DNA of 64,000 nucleotides, taken from assembly GCA_964396895.1 (NCBI GenBank), contig CAYNGJ010000004.1, forward strand, positions 183,659 through 247,658, in the 5' to 3' direction. Under the pieces are notes generated by a model, which was not told the origin of the DNA, ran no database searches, and worked only from the letters and a program-made list of their open reading frames with translations. The position numbers and the translations under genes were made by a program. Of this stretch, positions 8,758 through 18,685 are shown in pieces (the stretch's first letter is position 1; the number at the start of each line of letters is the position of its first letter). The DNA is from UBA2334 sp964396895. Lineage in GTDB: Bacteria > Pseudomonadota > Gammaproteobacteria > Burkholderiales > Burkholderiaceae_C.

Positions 8758-9539
8758 GGGGTGACCCTTTTGTGGTCGATGGACCGCAGGAGCGCTGTGG
8801 CTGTGTTCGACCGTTCGCACTCGGGTGCGTCGTCGTCAAATGCCTCCGTCAGGTGGCGGGCCCGTTCCAAGTGGCTGGCGCTCAGTACATCTGCGGTGGG
8901 GCCGGCGGCCACCAGTTCTCGCGCCAGCAGCCAGGTGTGCGGAAAGTGCTCGCGCACCTGAGCCGTGTCGTGCAGCACGGCCAAGACGGTTCGGCCTTGC
9001 GCATGCCAGTGCTGCAGCAGGGTCAGCAGGTCACGGGTGGTGCGGGCGTCCACGCCGGTAAAGGGCTCGTCCAGCAGAATGACCGGGGCATCTTGCAGCA
9101 CCAAGCGGGCAAACAACATCCGTTGAAACTGACCGCCCGACAGCGTGGCAATGGTGCGTTGGGCAAACCCCTGCAGCCCCACCTGCGCCAAGGCGTGCGC
9201 GCAGCGTTCGCGCTGCGCGCGGCTGTGGCCACCCAGTGCGCCCACTTCGTGCCAAAGGCCCATGGCCACCACGTCTTGCACGGTGATGGGAAAACGCCTG
9301 TCCATGTCCGCTTGTTGGGGCAGGTAGGCGATGCGCTGGCCGGTGAGCCCCTTGACGTCGCCCTGCATGGGGGAAAGCAGTCCCGCCAAGGCTTTGATGA
9401 GGGTGGATTTGCCCGCCCCGTTGGGGCCCACCACCGCCACCAGCGAGCCCGGCGGTAACGCAGCGCTCAGGTGGTGCACGGCGGGGTGGCGCTCGTAACC
9501 CAGGGTGACGTTGTTCAGCTCAATGGCCAATGTTTGCAT
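8754..9539 (-). CDS. znuC: Metal ABC transporter ATP-binding protein, ZnuC type
   Basis: Cytoplasmic ATPase subunit, 261 aa. Walker A VVGPNGAGKST lies at about 37-47, Q-loop LPQQADMDRRFP near 74-85, the signature LSGGQFQRMLFAR near 133-145 and Walker B VILLDEPFTGVD near 153-164. The switch His is in AVLHD. It powers metal uptake with the adjacent permease. The start at 9539 (MQTLAIELNNVTLGY) is where family similarity begins. An upstream in-frame ATG at 9614 would overlap the small membrane-protein gene. Zinc is the favoured substrate because of the His-rich loop of the binding protein and the divergent Fur/Zur-family regulator. Confidence 0.93.
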   Translation of the reverse strand: MQTLAIELNNVTLGYERHPAVHHLSAALPPGSLVAVVGPNGAGKSTLIKALAGLLSPMQGDVKGLTGQRIAYLPQQADMDRRFPITVQDVVAMGLWHEVGALGGHSRAQRERCAHALAQVGLQGFAQRTIATLSGGQFQRMLFARLVLQDAPVILLDEPFTGVDARTTRDLLTLLQHWHAQGRTVLAVLHDTAQVREHFPHTWLLARELVAAGPTADVLSASHLERARHLTEAFDDDAPECERSNTATALLRSIDHKRVTP

Positions 9540-9547
9540 GGTGTCGC

Positions 9548-9718
9548 TCAGCCCTCGGGTGACATGGCGGCCCAGAGTGCCAGCCAAAGCAGCGCACTGG
9601 CGGCCAGGGCCCACACCAAGCGTTGCGTGCCTGCACGTTGCAGCAGCGAAGGGGGCGTGGCCTCTGGCGCACGTTTGGTGCGTGGTGCAGCATGGGCGCG
9701 TGGCGTGGACTGGGGCAT
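9548..9718 (-). CDS. Small single-span membrane protein leading the zinc-uptake operon
   Basis: A 56-codon frame from ATG 9718 to TGA 9548. A basic, proline-rich N-terminal 30 residues is followed by one hydrophobic helix (residues about 33-52, LVWALAASALLWLALWAAM) and a four-residue tail, giving a predicted N-in topology. It sits between the putative Zur operator and znuC, 8 nt from the znuC start, so it would be co-transcribed. I recognise no family. Codon choice is GC-rich like its neighbours. It could be a transporter accessory peptide, or a non-functional short frame. Confidence 0.55.
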   Translation of the reverse strand: MPQSTPRAHAAPRTKRAPEATPPSLLQRAGTQRLVWALAASALLWLALWAAMSPEG

Positions 9719-9792
9719 GGCGGGCAAGGCGCGACGGATCGCACGATCAATGATTTAATGCAACTGAATGTCGTTTGTGACGTGCATCATAT

Positions 9793-9807
9793 CGCAACTA
9801 AGTTGCG
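9793..9807. promoter_or_regulatory. Perfect 15-bp palindrome, probable Zur operator
   Basis: CGCAACTAAGTTGCG is a 7-1-7 dyad located between the divergent zinc-uptake operon (first start 9718) and the Fur-family regulator (start 9900). A related half-site TGCAACT with a degraded partner lies at 9759-9773, 34 bp away. AT-rich sequence around both would fit promoters. Fur-family proteins bind dyads of this kind. I infer zinc-dependent repression of both directions. Confidence 0.65.
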
Positions 9808-9899
9808 TTTTTGCCATGTGAGCATGGGGCCGTTGCCATGCCGTACAGTTCGCCACATGGCGGACGCCCTCAGCACACGCCCAGTTCGACCTCGCCCAA

Positions 9900-10442
9900 A
9901 TGCCCGAAACCCTTGCCACCCACGACGCACTGAACCCACCGGATGCCGACGCGGCCCCGGGCGACCCTCTGGACGCTTGGCTGGCGCAGGCGGGTTTGCG
10001 CCGCACCCAGGCCACACGGGCGGTGTTGCAATGGTTTGTGGCGCATCCGGGCACAGCGGCTGCGCATGCCGATGTGGAAGCCGCCTTGCTGGCCCTGGGC
10101 CAGGGCGTGAACCGCGTCACCCTCTACCGTTTGCTGGATCGTTTGGTGGTGGTCGGCCTGCTGGCGCGTCACACCGATGATGCGGCCCGGACCTGGCGTT
10201 ACACCCTGAACGCCCAGTCGGCCGGTGACAATGCCGGGGTGGTGCCCCGCTTCGAGTGCGACGACTGCCACCGCCAGTTCAGGCTGACCGACGCCAGTTC
10301 ACCCACCCAGGCCGTGGCCGAAGCTTGGTTGAAAACCCTGGCCAACCTGGGTCACCAGGGCCAGCGGGTGGACGTGTCCATCCACGGCACCTGTGCGGGT
10401 TGCGCGCCGCCCAAGGGCGAAGCGGATGCACCGCTGCGCTGA
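9900..10442 (+). CDS. zur: Fur-family metalloregulator, probably the zinc regulator Zur
   Basis: A 180-aa Fur superfamily repressor. The winged-helix part covers about residues 25-100 (LRRTQATRAVLQWFVAHPG, then VNRVTLYRLLDRLVVVGLL), followed by the dimerisation and metal domain. The structural zinc site is formed by two CxxC pairs, CDDC near 119-122 and CAGC near 166-169. The N-terminus has a roughly 25-residue extension rich in Asp/Pro. It is divergent from a znu-type operon and flanks a perfect palindrome, the usual layout of zur with its target. Fur or PerR roles are not excluded, but context favours Zur. Confidence 0.85.
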   Translation: MPETLATHDALNPPDADAAPGDPLDAWLAQAGLRRTQATRAVLQWFVAHPGTAAAHADVEAALLALGQGVNRVTLYRLLDRLVVVGLLARHTDDAARTWRYTLNAQSAGDNAGVVPRFECDDCHRQFRLTDASSPTQAVAEAWLKTLANLGHQGQRVDVSIHGTCAGCAPPKGEADAPLR

Positions 10443-10501
10443 TCGGTGGGTCGCGTCACCCCACGGCGGGGTAGGCGTGGGGCGGAAAATCAAACAAAAT
10501 G

Positions 10502-10546
10502 GTGTTCCAGCGCTTTCTGCCATTGACATTTCAGCTATTGAAAAAA
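10502..10546 (-). repeat. Intergenic AT-rich repeat, copy 1
   Basis: Read on the minus strand it runs ATAGCTGAAAT... AAGCGCTGGAA, matching the pattern ATAGC(TG or AAACT), 15-20 variable nt, AAGCGCT, GGC, T-run seen twelve times here. The AATAGCTGA at its head supplies the last two codons and stop of the sensor kinase at 10531. Confidence 0.55.
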
Positions 10547-12686
10547 CTCATTGCTTGTGAGGCATCTGCCAACTCTGTGCGCAGCTGCACCCCAAACACC
10601 GCGCCCGGTCCGGGCTGGGCGTTGCGGGCGCTGATGTTGCCGCCGTAGCGCTCCACCAGACCCAGGCTGATCCACAGGCCCAGTCCGTTGCCGTCGTGGC
10701 GGGTGGTGAAAAAAGGCTGGAACAGGCGGGCCTGGGTGTCGGGGCTCAGGCCGGGGCCGGTGTCCTGGACTTCGATGCACACCCCAGGCACTGGTGCCGC
10801 GCCAGGCGGTTGGGCGGCGTCGGGGGGCAGGTCGCAGTCGCGGGTGCGCAGCGTCAGCACCCCGCCCTGTGGCATGGCATTGGCTGCATTGATGAGCAGG
10901 TTGATGACGACCTGCTGCAACTCCTGCCGGTTGAACGCAGCGCTGCGGCTGGCGGTTTCGTCCACCACCACCTGTATGCCCGCGTTGACCAGCCGGTGGT
11001 TGACCAGCACCAGGCAGGCGCGCAGGGTGTCGCCCACATCCAGGGCTTCGACGTAACCGGCGTACTCTTCGGGTCTGGCGTGCTGCAGCAACTGCTGCAC
11101 GATGAGGCGGATGCGTTCCACCTGCTCGTCCAGCAGCCGCATCTCGGCCCGCACGGGGTCGGCGGAGGTGCCCAGGGTCTCGCGCATGAGGTCCAGGTTG
11201 CCCTGCATCACCGCGATGGGGTTGTTGATTTCATGCGCCACGCTGGCGGCCAGTTGGCCCATGACGGCCAGCTTCTCACTTTTCACCAGGTGCTGCTGCG
11301 CCAGCCGCAGCGAGGCGTTGCTGGCGGCCAGTTCGGCGGTGCGCTCGGTCACGCGCTGGTCCAGCTGCTGGCCCCACTTTTCCAGGGCGGTGGTTTTGTC
11401 GGCCACGACGTCCAGCAGCTGGTCCAGGTGGCCGGCCAGGGCGCCGAGTTCGTCGCGCACGCCCAGGGGGCCGACGCGGGCGCTGGCCTGGCCTTCCTCG
11501 ACGCGCTGCATGACGTGGTTCATGCGCTCCACGGGTTTGAAGATGCTGCGCGCCCAACGCACCGACAGCACCGACGCCAGTGCCATCACCCCCAGAAAGA
11601 TCAGCGCCATCACCCCCAGCATGGCGTAACGCACCAGACGGAAAGGCTTTTCCAGGTAGCCCACGTAGAGCATGCCAATGCGCTGCTCGTCGGAGTCAAG
11701 CAGGGGTTGGTAGGCGCTCACATACCAGTCGTTGACCACAAAGGCGCGGTCCAGCCAGGTTTGCCCCTTGCCCAGCACAGCGTCGCGCACGGCCTTGGAC
11801 ACGCGCGTGCCGATGGCCCGCTGGTCCTGGAACAGGCGCACGTTGGTGGTGATGCGCACGTCATCCAGAAACAGCGTGGCCGTGCCCTGGCTGCCAAAGG
11901 GCAAGGAACCTTCGGGGTAGACCACGCGGTTGATGTGGTCGATGAAGTCCAGGTTTTGGTTCAGCAACACCCCGGCGGTCAGGATGGCCAGGGCCCGACC
12001 CTGCAGGTTGCGCACGGTCATCACGGTCAGCCCCACCATGGCCCGGTCTTCGCGGGTGCGCTCGGTGGGGGTGGCGCTGGGGGTGGGCACCAGTGGCAGG
12101 CCGGTGCGCTCCACCAGTTGGGGGGCGAGGCTGGCCAATTCCTCGGCTTGCAGCAGCACCAGCTGCCCTTGCACCAAGGCGGCCTGTGCCTGCAGCCGAG
12201 CTGCCAAGCGGTGGGGCAGGGGGCTGCCGGGCAGGGTGGTGTGGGTGGGCTCTGGCGCATCGATCGGCTCACCCGTGAGGGTGTACAGCCGCAAAAAATC
12301 CAGCCCCAGGCGTTGTTTTTCCTCCGCAAGGAAGGGGGCCAGCTGGGTGGCCAGGCTCTGGCGGGCCACCCGCGGGTCGGACGTCGGTGGGCCGGGAGGC
12401 AGGGCAACGGTGGTCAGCGTTTGGAGCAACCGGTGCGAGGTGCCCACCGCCTGGGTGCCCAGGCCCACGTCGCCCAGCACTTTGTCGAAATACCCATGGG
12501 CCACGGCCAGGTCACTGCGCACCTTGGTGATCAGCAAGCGGTCATAGGCGGCATTGCCCCACAGGGTGAGGGCCACCACGAGCAAGGGGAACACCACCAG
12601 CAAGGGCCCCAGTGCCATGGCCAGCAATTTGTGCCGCACCGAGCGGCCCACCCAGTCTTTGGCTTGTGTGGGCCAGGCCAGCGGGT

Positions 12687-12702
<16 letters not shown>
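10531..12702 (-). CDS. Membrane sensor histidine kinase, partner of the sigma-54 response regulator
   Basis: A 723-aa inner-membrane kinase. The first transmembrane helix is at about 26-50 and the second at about 350-375, enclosing a roughly 300-residue periplasmic Cache-like sensor. A HAMP segment follows (near 376-430), then a coiled region. The HisKA phospho-acceptor motif is VAHEINNP with H at about 490. The GHKL ATPase has an N-box INLLINAANAM near 600, a G1 box VQDTGPGLS and a G2 box NGLGLWISLG. The start overlaps the response-regulator stop by 16 nt, so the regulator gene comes first in the operon. The ligand is unknown. The position next to the fdh operon suggests control of formate respiration. 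Confidence 0.92.
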
Positions 12703-14057
<1,355 letters not shown>

Positions 14058-14089
14058 GGCAGGGGTGGTGGGGCGAAAGGGGTGACATT

Positions 14090-14112
14090 TATCCCACTGA
14101 ATTACTGGGATA
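14090..14112. repeat. Inverted repeat upstream of the response regulator
   Basis: TATCCCA, 9-nt spacer, TGGGATA; perfect 7-bp arms. It lies 33-55 bp upstream of the regulator ATG at 14057. It could be an operator or a hairpin in the mRNA leader; no further evidence separates these. Confidence 0.45.
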
Positions 14113-14173
14113 TTGACGAAATTTTGCACTGAAAAAAAAGGTCTCATCCACCCCTGAGTCCTCCGCCATGCGG

Positions 14174-14207
14174 GCGACAAATTGTCGCTGCCCTGCGCAA
14201 ATTGTCA
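14174..14207. promoter_or_regulatory. Candidate enhancer: two dyads 20 bp apart, first identical to the apbC palindrome
   Basis: GCGACAAATTGTCGC (14174-14188) is a perfect 7-1-7 palindrome. A second, imperfect copy with the core CAAATTGTC is at 14195-14207 (9 of 13 positions match). Centres are 20 bp apart, about two helical turns, as in NtrC-type upstream activator sequences. The distance to the -24/-12 element is about 150 bp, normal for an enhancer. Confidence 0.65.
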
Positions 14208-14345
14208 GGGGTTGAGCACCCTTGGACCCTGGGGGACGCCCAGTTGGCTGAGCCCACGCACCGTGTCCACGTGAATTTGGCGCGGGGATGGACGGGGCCA
14301 GCTATGTGCAGTCTTGCATAAGTCATGGAGGGCGCTGGGGCGGTC

Positions 14346-14361
14346 TGGCGGTGCGGTTGCT
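14346..14361 (+). promoter_or_regulatory. Candidate sigma-54 promoter of the fdh operon
   Basis: TGGCGGTGCGGTTGCT has GG at 14347-14348 and GC at 14359-14360, with the required 10-bp spacing. The -12 half matches TTGCW fully and the -24 half matches TGGC. The predicted start is near 14372, giving a leader of about 200 nt before the first ATG at 14569. Confidence 0.6.
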
Positions 14362-14568
14362 GATAGATAAGTAAGTGCTTATGGCATGGATTTTGATTGC
14401 CACGGCCGCCTTTGCGGACCGGGCTTGCCGCGTGTGGGCAGTATCCCCCAGCTGGCGGCACCCAGGCGTTTGATCCTGCGGGTTGGGGTCCTTGCGGCGA
14501 GCCAGACGAGCGCGTAGATTCGCGGCCATTCGGGTATCGACCCGACTCGCATATTGAAGGAGACACCC

Positions 14569-14790
14569 ATGAGCCAAGCCTCTCGCCCTCTGCAGGGCGT
14601 TGTGAATCGCCGCACCCTGTTTGCCGGTGCCACCACGGCGGGTGCATTGGCCGCCGTGGCCGCATTGCTGCCCTCCAGCCCCGTCGACGCTCCCCAGGTC
14701 GAGGCCGCTCCCAAGGCGCCCCCTGAGCGTGGTGGCGGCTATGCGCTGACCGATCACGTCAAGCAGTACTACCAAACCACCCGCGTCTGA
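14569..14790 (+). CDS. Small Tat-signal protein of the formate dehydrogenase region
   Basis: A 73-aa protein with a twin-arginine leader (VNRRTLFAGATTAGALAAVA, residues about 12-31) and a short exported tail of about 40 residues ending ALTDHVKQYYQTTRV. It matches the small family known as formate dehydrogenase region Tat-target proteins. AAGGAGA at 14556-14562 fixes the ATG at 14569. It opens the fdh operon and lies 20 nt before the catalytic subunit. It has no cysteines, so it carries no cluster; it may be an exported subunit or help Tat targeting of the complex. Confidence 0.85.
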   Translation: MSQASRPLQGVVNRRTLFAGATTAGALAAVAALLPSSPVDAPQVEAAPKAPPERGGGYALTDHVKQYYQTTRV

Positions 14791-14810
14791 GTCCGGCAGG
14801 AGTTGCGAAC

Positions 14811-17771
14811 ATGATGTTGACCAAAAAATCGCCCGGCACGCGTGGTGCCAATCCCGTGTCCATGGTGCACCACCTCAGTCGTGGCCTGGCCAATGCGCTG
14901 CCCACCATGGACAGGCGCGGCTTTTTGCGCCGTTCTGGTCTGGGTGTGGGTGTGGGCCTGGCCGCCACCCAACTCACGCTGATGCGCAAAGCCAAGGCCG
15001 CTGGTCCCGCTGGCACGGGCAATGGGCTGGGCAAAGTGGAAGTCAAGCGCACCGTGTGCACCCACTGTTCGGTGGGTTGTGCGACCGATGCCATTGTGGA
15101 AAACGGCGTGTGGGTGCGCCAGGAGCCGGTGTTTGACTCACCCATCAACCTCGGCGCCCATTGCGCCAAGGGTGCGGCCCTGCGCGAGCATGGCCACGGC
15201 GAGTACCGCCTGCGCACGCCCATGAAGCTGGTCAATGGCAAGTACCAGAAGATCAGCTGGGACCAGGCGCTGGACGAGATCACCGCCAAGATGAAAGAGC
15301 TGCGCGCCGCCAGCGGCCCCGACAGCGTGTATTTTGTGGGTTCGTCCAAGCACAACAACGAGCAGGCCTACCTGCTGCGCAAGTTTGTGAGCTTCTGGGG
15401 CACCAACAACTGCGACCACCAGGCGCGCATTTGCCACTCCACCACGGTGGCTGGCGTGGCCAACACCTGGGGTTACGGGGCCATGACCAACTCGTACAAC
15501 GACATGCAAAACAGCAAGGTCGCTTTGTACATTGGCTCCAACGCCGCCGAGGCCCACCCTGTGTCCATGCTGCACATGCTGCATGCCAAGGAGCGGGGCT
15601 GCAAGATGATCGTGGTGGACCCGCGCTTCACCCGCACGGCCGCCAAGGCCGACGAGTACGTGCGCATCCGCTCGGGCACCGACATTCCTTTCCTGTTTGG
15701 TCTGTTGCACCACATCTTCAAGAACGGCTGGGAAGACAAGCAGTACATCAACGACCGTGTCTATGGCATGGACAAGGTGCGCGAGGAAGTGCTGGCGCAG
15801 TGGACACCCGACAAGGTCGAAGAAGCCTGCGGCGTCAAAGAAGAGCAAATGGCCAAGATCGCCAAGATGCTGCACGACAACAACCCCGGCACCATTGTGT
15901 GGTGCATGGGCCAGACGCAGCACACCATTGGCAACGCCATGGTGCGTGCCTCTTGCATCCTGCAACTGGCGCTGGGCAACATTGGCAAGAGCGGCGGTGG
16001 CACCAATATTTTCCGTGGCCACGACAACGTGCAGGGCGCCACCGATGTGGGCCCCAACCCCGACAGCCTGCCCGGCTACTACGGCTTGGCCGAGGGCTCC
16101 TGGAAGCACTTTGCCAAGGTGTGGGGTGTGGAGTTTGACTGGATCAAAGAGAAATACGCGCCCGGCATGATGACCAAGCCCGGCATCACCGTCTCGCGCT
16201 GGATCGACGGTGTGCTGGAGAAAAACGAGTTGGTTGATCAGGATGCCAACCTGCGCGGCGTGTTCTTCTGGGGCCATGCGCCCAACTCCCAGACCCGCGG
16301 TCTGGAAATGAAGCGCGCCATGGACAAGCTGGACCTGCTGGTGGTGGTGGACCCTTACCCATCGGCCACTGCCGCCATGGCCGCCATGCCTGGCAAGGCC
16401 GAAGACCTCAACCCCAACCGCGCGGTGTACCTGCTGCCTGCGGCCACCCAGTTTGAAACCAGTGGGTCGTGCACCGCTTCCAACCGCTCCATCCAGTGGC
16501 GCGAGAAGGTCATTGAGCCGCTGTGGGAGAGCCGATCTGACCACATGATCATGCAGCAGTTCGCCGACAAGCTGGGCTTTGGCAAGGAGCTGTCCAAGAA
16601 CTTCAAGATGCAGAAGGTCAAGGGCATGGATGAGCCCGTGGTTGAGGACATCCTGCGCGAAATCAATGCGTCGGTCTGGACCATTGGCTACACCGGCCAG
16701 AGCCCCGAGCGACTGAAGGCCCACATGCGCCACATGGGGGCGTTTGACATCAAGTCCCTCAAGTGCAAGGGCAAAGTGGTGGACAAGGAAACCGGCTACG
16801 ACATGAGTGGCGACTATTTCGGTTTGCCCTGGCCCTGCTTTGGCACCGCTGCCATCAAGCACCCTGGCTCGCCCAACCTGTACGACACCAGCAAACACGT
16901 CATGGATGGTGGCGGTAACTTCCGCGCCAACTTTGGTGTGGAACGCGACGGCGTCAGCCTGCTGGCCGAGGACGGCTCGCACTCGGTCGGGGCCGAAATC
17001 ACCACCGGCTACCCCGAGTTCGATCACCTGCTGCTGAAAAAGCTGGGCTGGTGGGATGACCTGACCGACGCCGAAAAAACCGCAGCTGAAGGCAAGAACT
17101 GGAAGACCGATTTGTCCGGCGGCATCCAGCGCGTGTGCATGGCCCACGGCTGCCACCCGTTTGGCAACGCCAAGGCCAGGGCCGTGGTGTGGAACTTCCC
17201 CGATGCCATCCCCAAGCACCGCGAACCCATCTACGGCATACGCCCCGACTTGGTGGCCAAGTACCCCACGCACGACGACCAGAAAAACCGCTGGCGCCTG
17301 CCCATTCTGTACAAGTCGCTGCAAGACAAAAACGTGGCCGACAAGGTGCATGAGAAGTACCCGCTCATCATGACGTCCGGCCGACTGGTCGAGTACGAGG
17401 GTGGTGGCGAGGAAACCCGCTCCAACCCCTGGCTGGCCGAGCTGCAGCAGGAGATGTTTGTCGAGGTCAACCCCGCCATTGCATCGGCACGGGGTTTCCG
17501 CAACGGTGACCGGGTCTGGGTGGTCACGCCCACCGGTGCACGCATCAACGTGCAGGCACTGGTGACTGAGCGTGTGGATGCGCAGACGGTGTTCCTGCCC
17601 TTCCACTTCTCCGGCCGCTGGCAGGGGCAGGACATGAAGGCCTACTACCCCGAGGGTGCCATGCCTGTGGTGCGCGGTGAGGCCGTCAACACGGCCACCA
17701 CCTACGGTTACGACATCGTGACCATGATGCAAGAAACCAAGACCACCGTCTGCAACATCGAAAAAGCGTAA
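14811..17771 (+). CDS. fdhA: Formate dehydrogenase catalytic (molybdopterin) subunit, Cys type
   Basis: Molybdenum/tungsten bis-MGD oxidoreductase, 986 aa, oxidising formate to CO2 on the periplasmic side. The Tat leader has DRRGFLRRSGLG near residues 34-45. The [4Fe-4S] cluster ligands are C83, C86, C90 and C118. The metal-ligating residue is Cys, C208 in ARICHSTTVAG, encoded by TGC, not selenocysteine. The N-terminal molybdopterin domains are followed by a C-terminal molybdopterin-dinucleotide-binding domain (SGRLVEYEGGGEETR onward, about 855). It pairs with the Fe-S and cytochrome b subunits downstream to feed electrons to quinone. The first of two adjacent ATGs is used as start. Confidence 0.95.
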   Translation: MMLTKKSPGTRGANPVSMVHHLSRGLANALPTMDRRGFLRRSGLGVGVGLAATQLTLMRKAKAAGPAGTGNGLGKVEVKRTVCTHCSVGCATDAIVENGVWVRQEPVFDSPINLGAHCAKGAALREHGHGEYRLRTPMKLVNGKYQKISWDQALDEITAKMKELRAASGPDSVYFVGSSKHNNEQAYLLRKFVSFWGTNNCDHQARICHSTTVAGVANTWGYGAMTNSYNDMQNSKVALYIGSNAAEAHPVSMLHMLHAKERGCKMIVVDPRFTRTAAKADEYVRIRSGTDIPFLFGLLHHIFKNGWEDKQYINDRVYGMDKVREEVLAQWTPDKVEEACGVKEEQMAKIAKMLHDNNPGTIVWCMGQTQHTIGNAMVRASCILQLALGNIGKSGGGTNIFRGHDNVQGATDVGPNPDSLPGYYGLAEGSWKHFAKVWGVEFDWIKEKYAPGMMTKPGITVSRWIDGVLEKNELVDQDANLRGVFFWGHAPNSQTRGLEMKRAMDKLDLLVVVDPYPSATAAMAAMPGKAEDLNPNRAVYLLPAATQFETSGSCTASNRSIQWREKVIEPLWESRSDHMIMQQFADKLGFGKELSKNFKMQKVKGMDEPVVEDILREINASVWTIGYTGQSPERLKAHMRHMGAFDIKSLKCKGKVVDKETGYDMSGDYFGLPWPCFGTAAIKHPGSPNLYDTSKHVMDGGGNFRANFGVERDGVSLLAEDGSHSVGAEITTGYPEFDHLLLKKLGWWDDLTDAEKTAAEGKNWKTDLSGGIQRVCMAHGCHPFGNAKARAVVWNFPDAIPKHREPIYGIRPDLVAKYPTHDDQKNRWRLPILYKSLQDKNVADKVHEKYPLIMTSGRLVEYEGGGEETRSNPWLAELQQEMFVEVNPAIASARGFRNGDRVWVVTPTGARINVQALVTERVDAQTVFLPFHFSGRWQGQDMKAYYPEGAMPVVRGEAVNTATTYGYDIVTMMQETKTTVCNIEKA

Positions 17772-17780
17772 GGAACATCC

Positions 17781-18422
17781 ATGGCCCGCATGAAATTCAT
17801 CTGTGATGCCGAGCGCTGCATCGAGTGCAACGGCTGCGTCACCGCCTGCAAAAACGAGCACGAGGTGCCCTGGGGTGTGAACCGCCGCCGTGTGGTCACG
17901 CTCAACGATGGCCTGCCCGGCGAAAAGTCGATCTCGGTGGCCTGCATGCACTGCAGCGACGCGCCGTGCATGGCGGTCTGTCCTGTCAACTGTTTCTACC
18001 GCACCGACGAAGGTGTGGTGCTGCACGACAAAGACGTGTGCATCGGCTGCGGCTACTGCAGCTACGCCTGTCCCTTTGGTGCGCCCCAGTTTCCCAGCCA
18101 GGGCACCTTCGGCGTGCGCGGCAAGATGGACAAGTGCACTTTCTGCGCCGGTGGCCCCGAGGCCAACGGCAGCGAGGCTGAATTTGAAAAGTACGGCCGC
18201 AACCGCCTGGCCGAGGGCAAACTGCCCGCCTGTGCCGAAATGTGCTCCACCAAAGCTTTGTTGGCCGGTGACGGCGATGTGGTGGCCGACATCCTGCGCA
18301 ACCGCGTGGTGATGCGGGGCAAGGGTGCCGAAGTCTGGGGCTGGGGCACGGCCTACGGCAGCAAGCAGGCGGGCCAACCACCGGCCACGCCCGCGCCCAC
18401 CAAGGAAGGCGGTGCTGCATGA
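17781..18422 (+). CDS. fdhB: Formate dehydrogenase iron-sulfur (beta) subunit
   Basis: A 213-aa ferredoxin-like electron-transfer subunit with four Cys clusters: CIECNGCVTACK (residues about 13-24), CMHCSDAPCMAVCP (about 55-68), CIGCGYCSYACP (about 89-100) and the CTFC with CAEMC set (about 117-158). It passes electrons from the catalytic subunit to the cytochrome b subunit. It has no leader of its own and is probably exported together with the Tat-bearing alpha subunit. The gene is 9 nt after fdhA and its stop overlaps the next start (ATGA). The tail from about 197 is Pro/Ala-rich. Confidence 0.95.
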   Translation: MARMKFICDAERCIECNGCVTACKNEHEVPWGVNRRRVVTLNDGLPGEKSISVACMHCSDAPCMAVCPVNCFYRTDEGVVLHDKDVCIGCGYCSYACPFGAPQFPSQGTFGVRGKMDKCTFCAGGPEANGSEAEFEKYGRNRLAEGKLPACAEMCSTKALLAGDGDVVADILRNRVVMRGKGAEVWGWGTAYGSKQAGQPPATPAPTKEGGAA

Positions 18423-18670
18423 GCGCCCGTTACCTCTCCGGCCTGTTGCTGGCCACCGCTGTTTTGGCACTGAGCGCCTGTGGCGAAAGCCCACAAACCC
18501 ATGGGGAGCGTTCCGCTGCCAAGCGGGACACCGCACCCCACACCGGTGGCTCTGCCGCCGCGTTCACCAAAGACGGCTGGAAGGCCGGGGATGCGAACAG
18601 TTGGGCCCAACAGCTCAAAACCCGTGCCCAATACGGCATGAACGACCACCAGCGTGTGGTCACACCGTGA
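18419..18670 (+). CDS. Small lipoprotein inside the fdh operon
   Basis: An 83-aa predicted lipoprotein. The signal peptide ends in the lipobox LSAC with the lipidated Cys at about residue 21. The mature part is about 62 residues, hydrophilic, ending TRAQYGMNDHQRVVTP. The start overlaps the fdhB stop by 4 nt, and fdhC begins 15 nt after its stop, so it is embedded between two structural subunits. I recognise no named family. The location suggests an accessory of the periplasmic enzyme complex. Confidence 0.75.
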   Translation: MSARYLSGLLLATAVLALSACGESPQTHGERSAAKRDTAPHTGGSAAAFTKDGWKAGDANSWAQQLKTRAQYGMNDHQRVVTP

Positions 18671-18685
18671 CGCGGGGGCTCAACC

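Larger units (their letters stand above)
14058..14568. other. 510-bp divergent regulatory region between the response regulator and fdh operon
   Basis: No convincing gene is present. Elements seen are an inverted repeat near the regulator start, two CAAATTGTC dyads about 20 bp apart, a -24/-12 element at 14346-14361 and a roughly 200-nt fdh leader ending in AAGGAGA. A weaker -24-like TGGCATG occurs at 14382 with a mismatched -12 (TTGA). Confidence 0.6.

Noticed and set aside
14382..14396. A second -24/-12 promoter (TGGCATGGATTTTGA) for fdh
   Set aside because: The -24 half is good but -12 reads TTGA instead of TTGC; the element at 14346-14361 has both invariant doublets and correct spacing.
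15432..15434. Selenocysteine in the formate dehydrogenase active site
   Set aside because: The codon at the metal ligand is TGC (Cys), not TGA, and no SECIS-like hairpin is needed.
15138..18536. A very long minus-strand open frame (over 1,100 codons) opposite the fdh operon
   Set aside because: It is antisense to fdhA/fdhB, whose Cys motifs and family matches are clear. The translated product is low-complexity His/Gly/Val-rich sequence, typical of antisense frames in GC-rich DNA.
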